The notes beneath the pieces were generated by a model. The model was not told the DNA's origin and did not search any database. It was given only the letters and a program-made list of their open reading frames with translations. Source: an uncultured Collinsella sp. (GTDB lineage: Bacteria > Actinomycetota > Coriobacteriia > Coriobacteriales > Coriobacteriaceae). Taken from it: 29,465 bases of DNA. This document shows, one piece after another, positions 22,911 to 29,465 of this stretch. Made by a program: the position numbers and the translations under genes. Positions within the stretch are counted from its first letter, which is position 1; the number at the start of each line of letters is the position of its first letter. Location: contig CAADTZ010000074.1 of the NCBI GenBank assembly GCA_900752015.1, positions 1 through 29,465 on the forward strand. Reading direction: 5' to 3'.

Positions 22911-24134
22911 TTAGAAATCGATATCGGTGTCGTAGTAGCAGGCCTTGAGGATCTTCTCGAAGTCGGCAGCCTTGGTCTCACGCGGGTTCTCGGGCGTGCA
23001 GGCGTCCTGCTCGGCGTTCGCGGCGATCTCGGGCAGCTTGGCGAGGAACTCCTCCTCGGAAACCATCTGCGGGTTCTCGGCGTCGACCTTCACGCCACCA
23101 TTCGCGTAATCCTTGATGGACTGCGGAATGTTGAGCTGGTCGTTGAGATCGCGAATCTTCTGGACGAGTGCAGCGATGAGCTCCTCGTTGGTCTCGCCGG
23201 GAAGGTGCAGGATCTCCTTGGCCACGTAAGCGTAACGCTCGGCAGCACGGGGATCCTTGGAGTTCCACTGGATGACCTTGCCCAGGTACATGGCGTTAGC
23301 GGCACCGTGGATGATGTGGCCGTTCTCGAAGGCAGCACCGGTCTTGTGAGCCATGGAGTGAACGATGCCGAGCAGGCCCGAGGAGAAGGCGATACCGGCG
23401 ATGCACTGAGCCTCGTGCATGTGCTGACGGGCCTCATGGTCGCCAGCATAGGACTTGGGCAGCCACTCGACGATCTCGCGGATGCCGTGCAGAGCGTTGG
23501 CGTCGGTGAACATAGAAGCGCAGGTGGAAACGTAGGCCTCCATGCAGTGGGTCAGAGCATCCATGCCGGTGTGAGCGCACAGCTTGGCGGGCATGGTGTA
23601 GGTGAGCTCGGGGTCGACGATGGCGACATCAGGGGTGATGTTGAAGTCGGCCAGCGGGTACTTGATGCCCTTGGCGTAGTCGGTAATGACGGAGAACGCG
23701 GTGACCTCGGTAGCGGTGCCGGAGGTAGAGGAGATGGCGCAGAAATGAGCCTTCTGACGCAGCTCAGGGAAGCTGAACGGCTGGATGATGTTGTCGAAGG
23801 ACTCCTCGGGATACTCGTAGAAGACCCACATGGCCTTAGCGGCATCGATGGGCGAGCCGCCACCGATGGCGATAATCCAGTCGGGCTCGAACTCGCGCAT
23901 GGCCTCGGCGCCCTTCATGACCGTCTCGATGGACGGGTCGGACTCGACGCCCTCGAACAGCTTGACCTCGAAGCCGCCTTCCTTAAGGTCGTTCTCGACG
24001 TCCTGCAGGAACCCGCCGCGGCGCATAGAGCTGCCGCCAGAAACGATGATGGCCTTCTTGCCCTTGAGGTTCTTCACCTCGTGGCGAGCGCCCTCACCAA
24101 AGTACAGATCGCGAGGATTGGTAAAACGTCCCAT
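22911..24134 (-). CDS. Iron-containing alcohol dehydrogenase
   Basis: A 407-residue group III (iron-dependent) ADH. It has the coenzyme-binding IGGGSPIDAAKAMW, the STSGTATEVTAFSVI region, and metal ligands in HTGMDALTHCMEAYVST and in HSMAHKTGAAFENGHIIHG, the paired-histidine signature of the superfamily. The substrate is uncertain: butanol, ethanol, 1,3-propanediol or lactaldehyde reductase roles occur in close relatives. Start: the ATG at 24134 (MGRFTNPRDLYFGEGA) follows AGGAGGC; a longer reading to 24185 adds basic residues and is not supported. A hairpin AACGGAGC/GCTCCGTT (24176-24200) lies in the 5' region. Together with gldA it would regenerate NAD in fermentation. Confidence 0.9.
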   Translation of the reverse strand: MGRFTNPRDLYFGEGARHEVKNLKGKKAIIVSGGSSMRRGGFLQDVENDLKEGGFEVKLFEGVESDPSIETVMKGAEAMREFEPDWIIAIGGGSPIDAAKAMWVFYEYPEESFDNIIQPFSFPELRQKAHFCAISSTSGTATEVTAFSVITDYAKGIKYPLADFNITPDVAIVDPELTYTMPAKLCAHTGMDALTHCMEAYVSTCASMFTDANALHGIREIVEWLPKSYAGDHEARQHMHEAQCIAGIAFSSGLLGIVHSMAHKTGAAFENGHIIHGAANAMYLGKVIQWNSKDPRAAERYAYVAKEILHLPGETNEELIAALVQKIRDLNDQLNIPQSIKDYANGGVKVDAENPQMVSEEEFLAKLPEIAANAEQDACTPENPRETKAADFEKILKACYYDTDIDF

Positions 24135-24634
24135 ACTGTGCCTCCTAAACAAGCCCCTCTTAGACTTGCGTATATAACGGAGCACCCAATTGGCTCCGTT
24201 AGGACCGGTTTGCGCGTTGCCGGCGATGACAATGCGCGATGTCTAAACGTCTCAACGCTCAGACAAACACTATTTTACCGTTCTGGTTGGTCAGTTATTC
24301 ACCTAAAGCCGCCAATGATGAAACGTTTTTTCTATCCCTGAAGACCCTTGTGCGGCATCCATACTCCCAAGCTGGGCAAACGTTTTATCAAGGTTGACTA
24401 CATATCCCGGGCAGGACGGTGCCCCTCCAAAATATGCACCGTTCGCCGCCAAAAATCGACCGTTTGCGGCACCGTGATACCACTCGGTCGTCCAAGGTGC
24501 CGACATTTGTGCGACATCCGTCTTCGTGGTGCAAAGGTGCAAGTCCAAGTGCGGCACCCCCGGTGTGCCACATGCGGGTAAACTAGAACCTTATATAGAA
24601 ACATTTGAACCCTAACCGCAGCAAAGGAGGCCCC
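24135..24634. other. Long divergent intergenic region with short repeats
   Basis: This 500-bp stretch separates the iron ADH (minus) from the helical-repeat operon (plus). It holds the hairpin 24176-24200, the AAACGGT repeat copy B (24438-24465) and several variants of the word GTGCGGCA (near 24350, 24467 and 24550). For the plus genes, AT-rich sequence with TATATA at 24592-24597 is a possible -10, but I see no matching -35. An 84-codon minus-strand reading (24303-24557) has no recognisable homology and I do not count it as a gene. Confidence 0.5.
24438..24465 (-). repeat. Dispersed repeat copy B: paired ACGGT boxes
   Basis: In minus-strand sense AAACGGTCGATTTTTGGCGG followed by CGAACGGT. 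It matches 24 of 28 positions with 17521-17548, keeps the 21-bp box spacing, and likewise lies in a divergent promoter region. Confidence 0.6.
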
Positions 24635-25711
24635 ATGGCATTCGATCCCATTCAAGAGGATTGCCATCGCCTCGTTCTTGAGGCCTTGCGCCGCGACAAT
24701 ATCCCGCTCACCGACGCTGCCGCCGTAGAGCGTCTGATGGAACAATTCACCCGCAACCCCGCACCGCTCATCGTGCACGACCGCGACCGCGCCGGGCATC
24801 TGATTGCCAAGGTGGTCGAGGCTGTCGACTACCGCATTCCCTTTATCCCCGACGATACCCAGGCAGAGCAAGAAGAAGCCGCAGCCGAGAACATGCTCCG
24901 CGAGGCGGCCGCACTCGATCCGGCCAACTGGGATGCCCAGCGCATGCTGACGGCACTCACCGCCGAATCCAACGAGGAATACGTGCAGTATCTGGTGTCC
25001 AAGTGCGACGAGGTGGAGCACGATCTGGCGCTCAAGATCGCCTCGGCGCAGGACCCCTACGAGCGCGAGGCCGCAGGCGACCTTATGCGCCGCCCCTACC
25101 TGCGCTGGCTTGCCGCCTTGGCATCGCGCGCGCTCATTAGCGGACGCTACCGCATGTCGCTCGAAGCCGCAAATCGCAGCTTGGACTTTGCGCCCAACGA
25201 CCCCGCTGGTGTCCGCCACACCGCGATGCTCGCCATGGCAAAGCTCGAATACCCCGCCGAGGAGCTCAAGCGCTTTCGCTCCGCTCACTCCGTGCCGTAC
25301 CTCGCGAATACCCCGCTGCGCCGCCGCCCCAAAGATGCGGAGCGTGACTTGGACCCGTGGACGCTCATCGCGCTGATGAGCGCTGCCTGGCGCGAGCTGG
25401 ACTACGAGGGTGCCGAACACTACCTGCGTATCCTTGTGCGTTCGTGCCCGCACGCAGCCGAGGCGCTCTACTTCCAAACCGAGTTTCCCGATGGCGTCTA
25501 TGCCCGCGTCAACGTGGGCGTGGGCTCGACCGACGAGCTTGTCCTTGCGCTGTCCGAGGCGACGCCGGTACTGCAGGAGGGCCTGGGCGCCCCCGACAAC
25601 GCCAGTTTTGCCGCCTGGGTCGCCACCAACGATATCGTGCGTTCCCAAATCGATGAGCGCATACTGCGGGCGGCCGAGCAGGGTTTGCCGTTTAAGGGAG
25701 GAGACCTCTAA
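24635..25711 (+). CDS. Helical-repeat (TPR-like) protein of unknown function, first of a pair
   Basis: A 358-residue soluble, acidic, mostly alpha-helical protein with no signal peptide or membrane segment. TPR-like helices are visible in LREAAALDPANWDAQRML (about 88-105) and YRMSLEAANRSLDFAPND (about 172-189), where the pattern of small residues and the closing Pro/Asn resemble TPR ends. A PWTLIALMSAAWRELDYEGAEHYL helix pair follows at about 250-273. I know no function. Start: the ATG at 24635 has a strong AAAGGAGG site. The stop overlaps the start of the next gene (TAATG), so the two are translationally coupled, and the MurT-GatD fusion follows in the same direction. Confidence 0.75.
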   Translation: MAFDPIQEDCHRLVLEALRRDNIPLTDAAAVERLMEQFTRNPAPLIVHDRDRAGHLIAKVVEAVDYRIPFIPDDTQAEQEEAAAENMLREAAALDPANWDAQRMLTALTAESNEEYVQYLVSKCDEVEHDLALKIASAQDPYEREAAGDLMRRPYLRWLAALASRALISGRYRMSLEAANRSLDFAPNDPAGVRHTAMLAMAKLEYPAEELKRFRSAHSVPYLANTPLRRRPKDAERDLDPWTLIALMSAAWRELDYEGAEHYLRILVRSCPHAAEALYFQTEFPDGVYARVNVGVGSTDELVLALSEATPVLQEGLGAPDNASFAAWVATNDIVRSQIDERILRAAEQGLPFKGGDL

Positions 25712-26754
25712 TGGATCCGAGCGTCTACATCCCCGCCTACCTGGAGCGCACCTATCTGGCGTCGCACCCCGAGCTCACCGATGCAGCACGCGAGCTTGTC
25801 CATAACGACGTGAACGTCAACCCTCATAAGTATGCGCAGTCCGAGCATGCCCAGGCGCTGCTGTCCTACGCCGGTGTTCATCGCCACCTGCTCGACGAGC
25901 TCCATCGCATCGAGGACATGGGCAACGACGAGGAGTTCGAGCAGACGCGCAATCGTCTGTTCGACGACATGCGCGATGAGCTGCTCAAGATTGTCCGCGT
26001 CGATGCGTATGTCCTCGATGCCCAGCTGCTCGCCATCATTTTGGCGGACACGCCCGTCGACGCCTGCCTGGGCGACCTGATGAAGCTCGAGGCGACCACG
26101 GCCGATTACCTGCAGCAAAGCGTGCCCGGGTTCGATATGGAGGCCCCGCACTACTGGGCCAATAATGTTTTGGCCGACGGTGTCACTGCAGCAGACCTTA
26201 CCGTGAGCGAGCCGGCTCTTATCGGGTGGCTTCACACGCTTGAGGCCATCTCGCATCTGTGCATGGCGAGCGCCCGCTACCGCGCTGCCGCCAACTACGC
26301 CCGCCGTGTTCTTAAGGCAGAAGGCTATCCCACCCGAGCTGCAGGCACCGTGCTACTCGCCCTCGCTCGCTTGGAAGACGAGGACGGCTTTTTTGCCCTG
26401 GCCCACCAGCTCGAGGAAGAGATCGGGGCTGACGCGCTCGAGAACTCTCCTTGGTACCTGCTCGCCCGCACGATTCTGCTGTTCAAAACAAACAAGATGC
26501 GTCCGGCAGTGCGTGCGCTGCGTGAGTTCGCTAACCGCTGCGAGGGCGGTGCGTTCTTCTTACTGAACCCCATGTACCAGACACCGTACCTTCCCTGCCG
26601 GCCCGAGCCACACGATCCCTGGGATCTTTCGCACCAGGCCGTTTGGGAAGCGGACGGTATTATCTCGGACACTCCCGACTTTGCCCCCTGGGCCAATGCC
26701 TGCGAAGACGTGTCGCAGCTTGCCCAGGAATTTGCGCGCCGCTACGGTTTTTAG
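25711..26754 (+). CDS. Helical-repeat (TPR-like) protein of unknown function, second of a pair
   Basis: A 347-residue soluble protein that looks like a diverged paralogue of the preceding gene. Both have an arrangement of acidic N-terminal helices, a TPR-like RYRxAxNYARRVLKAEGYPTRA segment in the middle (about 190-211 here) and a late proline-rich stretch leading to DPW (NPMYQTPYLP with PHDPWDL here; NTPLRRRP with LDPWTL there). The ATG overlaps the upstream TAA by one base, with GGAGG just before it. 45 bp separate it from the MurT-GatD fusion, and no terminator is visible between. Function unknown; an accessory role in cell-envelope assembly is a guess from position. Confidence 0.75.
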   Translation: MDPSVYIPAYLERTYLASHPELTDAARELVHNDVNVNPHKYAQSEHAQALLSYAGVHRHLLDELHRIEDMGNDEEFEQTRNRLFDDMRDELLKIVRVDAYVLDAQLLAIILADTPVDACLGDLMKLEATTADYLQQSVPGFDMEAPHYWANNVLADGVTAADLTVSEPALIGWLHTLEAISHLCMASARYRAAANYARRVLKAEGYPTRAAGTVLLALARLEDEDGFFALAHQLEEEIGADALENSPWYLLARTILLFKTNKMRPAVRALREFANRCEGGAFFLLNPMYQTPYLPCRPEPHDPWDLSHQAVWEADGIISDTPDFAPWANACEDVSQLAQEFARRYGF

Positions 26755-26799
26755 TGACGCACTCGACCCGACCATGTCGTTTACGTTAGGAACGGTTTC

Positions 26800-28974
26800 A
26801 TGAACCTCCGCTCATCTCTTGCCTGCACCTCGAGCGATATCGCTCGCTGGGGACTGCGCTCCGTCCTCAAGCGCCAGGGCGGCGTACTCCCCGGCCGCAT
26901 CGCCATGAAGATCGACCCCGAGTTGCTGAGCGACCTTGCCGGCCTTGTCGACCGCAGCGTGGTGATCACCGGCACCAACGGCAAGACCACCACCTCCAAC
27001 CTCATCGCCGACGCTGTTGCCGCCAGCGGTGCCACCGTGGTATGCAACCGCGCCGGCAACAACATGGAGCCGGGCGTGGTGGGTGCACTGCTCGAGGCGC
27101 GCAGCGGCCTCAAGCGAGCCGGTGGCAAGCGCGTGGGCGTTTTTGAGTGCGATGAGCTTTACACCGTGCGCGTCCTGCCCAAGCTCAAGCCGACGTACTT
27201 CGTGCTGCTCAACCTGTTCCGCGACCAGCTGGACCGCTACGGCGAGATTGACCACACCCAGGACGTCATCGCCCACGCGCTGGAGCTTTCGCCGGCAACG
27301 ACGCTCATCTACAACGCCGACGACCCGCTGTGTGCCGCAATCGCCGCGCGCGTTCCCAACGCGAGCATCGCCTTTGGCATCGACGGCGCCACCAACACCG
27401 AGTCCGACCGTATTAGCGACTCACGTTTTTGCTCACAGTGCAACGCACCGCTGGAGTATGACTACGTGCAATACGGCCAGCTTGGCGCATACCATTGCCC
27501 CTCGTGCGGTTGGGCACGCCCCGCACTGGTCCGCCGTGTGACGGGCGTGAAGCTCGCCTGCGACGGCTACGGCTTCGACCTGGTCTTTGGATCTGCGCCC
27601 GACGCGGCTGCCGTACACATCGCCACACGCTACAACGGTCTGTACATGGTCTATAACGTTGCCGCCGCCTTCTTTGCCGCACGCGAGTTGGGCGTGGACA
27701 CGGCGTTTCTACAGCCTACGCTCGATGCCTACGTCCCCGCCGGCGGACGTATGGGCCGCTGGGAGATCGCCGGCCGTACCGTCGAGGCAAACCTGGCCAA
27801 AAATCCCGTGGGCTTCGATCGCCAGATCCAGTCCATTAAAACGGCAGGCGGCAGGCTCTGCGCCTTCTTCCTGAACGACAACGACGCCGACGGCCACGAT
27901 GTCTCGTGGATCTACGACGTCGACTTCGAGCGCATCGCCGACACACCGGGTCTTGTCGCCTTTGCCGGAGGCACGCGTGCGCACGACATGCAGGTACGCC
28001 TCAAGTACGCCGGCATCGATGCCGCGATTATCTCGGACGTCGCGCAGGCAATTGGCGCCGTTGCGGATGAAGCCGCAGGCGACACTTTCTATGCCGTCGC
28101 CAACTACACGGCCTTCCCGCCGCTGGTCAAAGAACTCGATGGGCTGAAGGGTGCCGATGCAGCCACGGTTGCTGCCCGCGCTGCAACGTGTGCCGATGGC
28201 AGTGCCGTCCCCGTCGGCATCGCGCCAGTCGAGCTTTCGCGCCCGCTGCGCATCGTCTACCTGTACCCCGATGCCCTCAACCTCTACGGCGACGGCGGCA
28301 ACGTTATCGCCCTCGAGCGTCGCTGCGCCTGGCGCGGCATCCCCGTTCGCGTGGACGAGGTCCGTATGGGCGAGTCACTCGATCTCACCGATGCCGATAT
28401 CGTCATGATGGGTGGCGGCTCCGACCGCGACCAGCTAGCCGTGGCACACGAGCTGCTCGCCCAAAAAGACAAGGTCGCATCCTATGTTGAGGATGGCGGC
28501 TCGCTGCTCGCCATCTGTGGCAGCTATCAGCTGCTCGGCCGTTCGTACTATATGGGCGAGGATCGCATTGAGGGTCTGGGGGTCATTGCCGCCGAAACCG
28601 TACGCGGCTCCGACCGCCTGATCGGCAACGTAGCCGTCAAAACCGACCTGGCACCTGAGCCCTTTGTGGGATTCGAGAACCATGGCGGCCGCACGCTTTT
28701 GGACGCCGATGCCACGCCGCTCGGAACGTCCGTCGTCACGGGCACCGGCAACAACGGCGACGATGGCTTTGAGGGCCTGATCTACAAGGGCGTCATCGGC
28801 ACGTACCTGCATGGCCCGGCGCTGCCCAAGAACCCCGAGCTCGCCGACTGGTTGATCGCCCATGCCCTCGAGCGCCGTGGCGATGCACAGGCCGCCGCCC
28901 TGCTGCCGCTCAAGCCCCTCGACGACACCTACGAGCACGCCGCCCACGACGCCGCCATGAAGCTCCTCCCCTAG
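26800..28974 (+). CDS. murT-gatD: MurT-GatD fusion: lipid II isoglutaminyl synthase in one polypeptide
   Basis: A 724-residue protein joining two enzymes. Residues 1 to about 470 are MurT: Mur-ligase P-loop GTNGKTTT (58-65), NLFRDQLDRYGEID (138-151), a zinc ribbon with Cys211, 214, 233 and 236, and the C-terminal DUF1727 part with NLAKNPVGF and NDNDADGHDVSWIYD (359-373). Residues about 483-690 are GatD: YLYPDALNLYGDGGN, GGGSDRDQ, the nucleophile Cys573 in LAICGSYQLLG and His671 in GTYLHGPALPKNP. The complex amidates the alpha-carboxyl of D-Glu in the lipid II stem peptide to D-isoglutamine. In staphylococci and streptococci these are two separate proteins; here a roughly 15-residue linker (about 466-481) joins them without a stop or frame change. 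The Shine-Dalgarno is TTAGGAAC. The two helical-repeat genes lie directly upstream. Confidence 0.92.
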   Translation: MNLRSSLACTSSDIARWGLRSVLKRQGGVLPGRIAMKIDPELLSDLAGLVDRSVVITGTNGKTTTSNLIADAVAASGATVVCNRAGNNMEPGVVGALLEARSGLKRAGGKRVGVFECDELYTVRVLPKLKPTYFVLLNLFRDQLDRYGEIDHTQDVIAHALELSPATTLIYNADDPLCAAIAARVPNASIAFGIDGATNTESDRISDSRFCSQCNAPLEYDYVQYGQLGAYHCPSCGWARPALVRRVTGVKLACDGYGFDLVFGSAPDAAAVHIATRYNGLYMVYNVAAAFFAARELGVDTAFLQPTLDAYVPAGGRMGRWEIAGRTVEANLAKNPVGFDRQIQSIKTAGGRLCAFFLNDNDADGHDVSWIYDVDFERIADTPGLVAFAGGTRAHDMQVRLKYAGIDAAIISDVAQAIGAVADEAAGDTFYAVANYTAFPPLVKELDGLKGADAATVAARAATCADGSAVPVGIAPVELSRPLRIVYLYPDALNLYGDGGNVIALERRCAWRGIPVRVDEVRMGESLDLTDADIVMMGGGSDRDQLAVAHELLAQKDKVASYVEDGGSLLAICGSYQLLGRSYYMGEDRIEGLGVIAAETVRGSDRLIGNVAVKTDLAPEPFVGFENHGGRTLLDADATPLGTSVVTGTGNNGDDGFEGLIYKGVIGTYLHGPALPKNPELADWLIAHALERRGDAQAAALLPLKPLDDTYEHAAHDAAMKLLP

Positions 28975-28980
28975 CACCTC

Positions 28981-29019
28981 ACCACCACAAAGGGGACAGG
29001 CACCTTTGTGGTGGTTTTT
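28981..29019 (+). terminator. Intrinsic terminator of the MurT-GatD gene
   Basis: A 13-bp perfect stem, ACCACCACAAAGG / CCTTTGTGGTGGT, with a 9-nt loop runs into TTTTT. It starts 6 bp after the stop codon. Confidence 0.88.
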
Positions 29020-29055
29020 CAGTTTGCCAACGATATGTGAACGGCTAAAAAAGTC

Positions 29056-29064
29056 TGCTATACT
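29056..29064 (+). promoter_or_regulatory. -10 element of the tRNA-Glu promoter
   Basis: TGCTATACT is an extended -10 (TGnTATACT) 10 bp before the tRNA. The -35 position holds only a poor match. Confidence 0.45.
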
Positions 29065-29074
29065 CTTTCCCGCT

Positions 29075-29151
29075 GTCCCCATCGTCTAGCGGCCAAGGAC
29101 GCCACCCTTTCAAGGTGGATATCGCGGGTTCGAATCCCGCTGGGGGCACCA
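29075..29151 (+). tRNA. tRNA-Glu (anticodon TTC)
   Basis: A full cloverleaf can be drawn: acceptor GTCCCCA / TGGGGGC, anticodon arm CACC-CTTTCAA-GGTG with anticodon TTC, T-arm GCGGG-TTCGAAT-CCCGC. The discriminator A (29148) is followed by an encoded CCA. It decodes GAA and GAG. Confidence 0.95.
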
Positions 29152-29164
29152 TTTGAATTGAAGA

Positions 29165-29194
29165 GCCCGTTACCCTCGCGGTAGCGGGCTTTTT
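29165..29194 (+). terminator. Intrinsic terminator after tRNA-Glu
   Basis: GCCCGTTACC (29165-29174) pairs with GGTAGCGGGC (29180-29189), with one T-G pair, then TTTTT. Confidence 0.85.
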
Positions 29195-29205
29195 GCTACC
29201 GATAT

Positions 29206-29367
29206 GCCGGGATTCGAACCCGACAGGGTGCGAAGCTGAGGAAACGCGCAAGCGTTTTCCAGCGCAGCACGCAAGGAGCGGAGCGACGCAGCGGAAGCGG
29301 GCGGCGCCAGCCGCACGCGGACATCCCGCTGGGGGCACCATTTGAAACTAGAAGCCCGTTACCCCCG
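29206..29367. repeat. Duplicated tRNA-Glu 3' end with GC-rich intervening segment
   Basis: The 24 bases 29134-29157 (3' end of the tRNA, CCA and six bases more) recur exactly at 29323-29346, and the following 21 bases match in 14 positions, including AGCCCGTTACCC of the terminator. Between them, at about 29210-29224, lies CGGGATTCGAACCCG, which resembles the tRNA T-arm in inverted orientation, then about 100 bp of very GC-rich DNA. No tRNA 5' half is present, so this copy is not a tRNA gene. Confidence 0.75.
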
Positions 29368-29465
29368 TGAACTGCCTCCCATTTCTTGGACATGAGAAAT
29401 GGGAGGCTTTCTTTATGCGCGTTGATTTGAGGGTGAAGCATGATGTCGAGGCCAGGAAGGCGGCC
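29368..29465 (+). mobile_element. Left end of a putative IS3-family insertion sequence
   Basis: The element seems to begin at TGAACTGCCTCCC with TTCTTGGACA close behind, the type of terminus seen in IS3/IS150-group elements. It interrupts the second copy of the tRNA terminator stem. A hairpin (GCCTCCCATTTCT, 29373-29385, with its complement at 29395-29407, then TTTCTTT) lies just inside the end, as in elements that shield their transposase from outside transcription. A transposase-like ORF starts at 29415. The right end is outside the window, so the assignment is tentative. Confidence 0.5.
29415..29465 (+). CDS. Start of a putative IS3-family transposase OrfA (partial)
   Basis: Only 17 codons are visible: MRVDLRVKHDVEARKAA. 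The basic, helix-prone start is like the first helix of the HTH region of OrfA proteins, and the position just inside the apparent element end fits. No Shine-Dalgarno is obvious, because the terminator-like hairpin lies directly before it. Confidence 0.4.
   Translation, partial: MRVDLRVKHDVEARKAA

Noticed and set aside
24303..24557. 84-codon minus-strand ORF in the divergent gap
   Set aside because: It covers the repeat copy B and has no ribosome site or recognisable domain; short repeats explain its sequence better.
29045..29341. Minus-strand ORF containing VPPAGFEPAISTLKG
   Set aside because: This is the familiar false protein made by translating a tRNA gene in antisense; the DNA is tRNA-Glu and its duplicated end.

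Overview
The window looks like chromosomal DNA of a high-GC anaerobic gut actinobacterium of the class Coriobacteriia, most likely Collinsella. This is inferred from base composition, codon use, the fermentative and PTS gene content and the style of the intergenic hairpins; no species marker is present.

Layout: (1) 1-3567, minus strand: a LevR-type PTS regulator followed by mannose/sorbose-family EIIB and the start of EIIC, which runs off the left edge. (2) 3568-5600: a gene-poor zone with a terminator, the C-terminal relic of a DUF4143-type ATPase and a frameshifted relic of an IS3-family transposase. (3) 5641-8829, plus strand: a Mef-like efflux pump and an Msr(D)-like ABC-F protein. They sit behind a strong promoter and a short leader ORF followed by a hairpin and a T-run, which is the layout of antibiotic-induced attenuation. 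(4) 9035-14101: housekeeping and small genes, namely guaA, type I asparaginase, an Xre regulator sharing a 24-bp perfect palindrome with a divergent unknown gene, a DUF1648 membrane protein and ychF. (5) 14229-19541: a disaccharide locus with a GH4 6-phospho-alpha-glucosidase and a maltose/glucose-type PTS EIICB on the minus strand, diverging from a zinc polyol-type dehydrogenase and a GntR/HutC regulator on the plus strand. The divergent region carries TCTAGACAAGT-type operator sequences. (6) 19673-24134, minus strand: a four-cluster ferredoxin-like protein, an internally truncated GldA paralogue, full-length gldA and an iron alcohol dehydrogenase. (7) 24635-28974, plus strand: two adjacent helical-repeat paralogues followed by a single 724-residue protein that fuses MurT and GatD, the lipid II amidation enzymes normally made as two polypeptides. 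(8) 29075-29465: tRNA-Glu(TTC), a duplicated copy of its 3' end 189 bp downstream, and the left end of an apparent IS3-family element.

How the genes work together: region 5 can be read as import and phosphorylation of an alpha-glucoside, cleavage to glucose-6-phosphate plus an aglycone, and oxidation of the aglycone. A glucosyl-polyol such as maltitol would fit, but this is a hypothesis. Region 6 suggests glycerol or alcohol redox fermentation. Region 7 links an undescribed repeat-protein pair to peptidoglycan amidation by co-orientation and close spacing only. The most notable items are the MurT-GatD fusion with its upstream pair, the attenuator-controlled Mef/Msr pair, a LevR homologue without the GAFTGA loop or Walker B acids, and the duplicated tRNA end used as an insertion spot.
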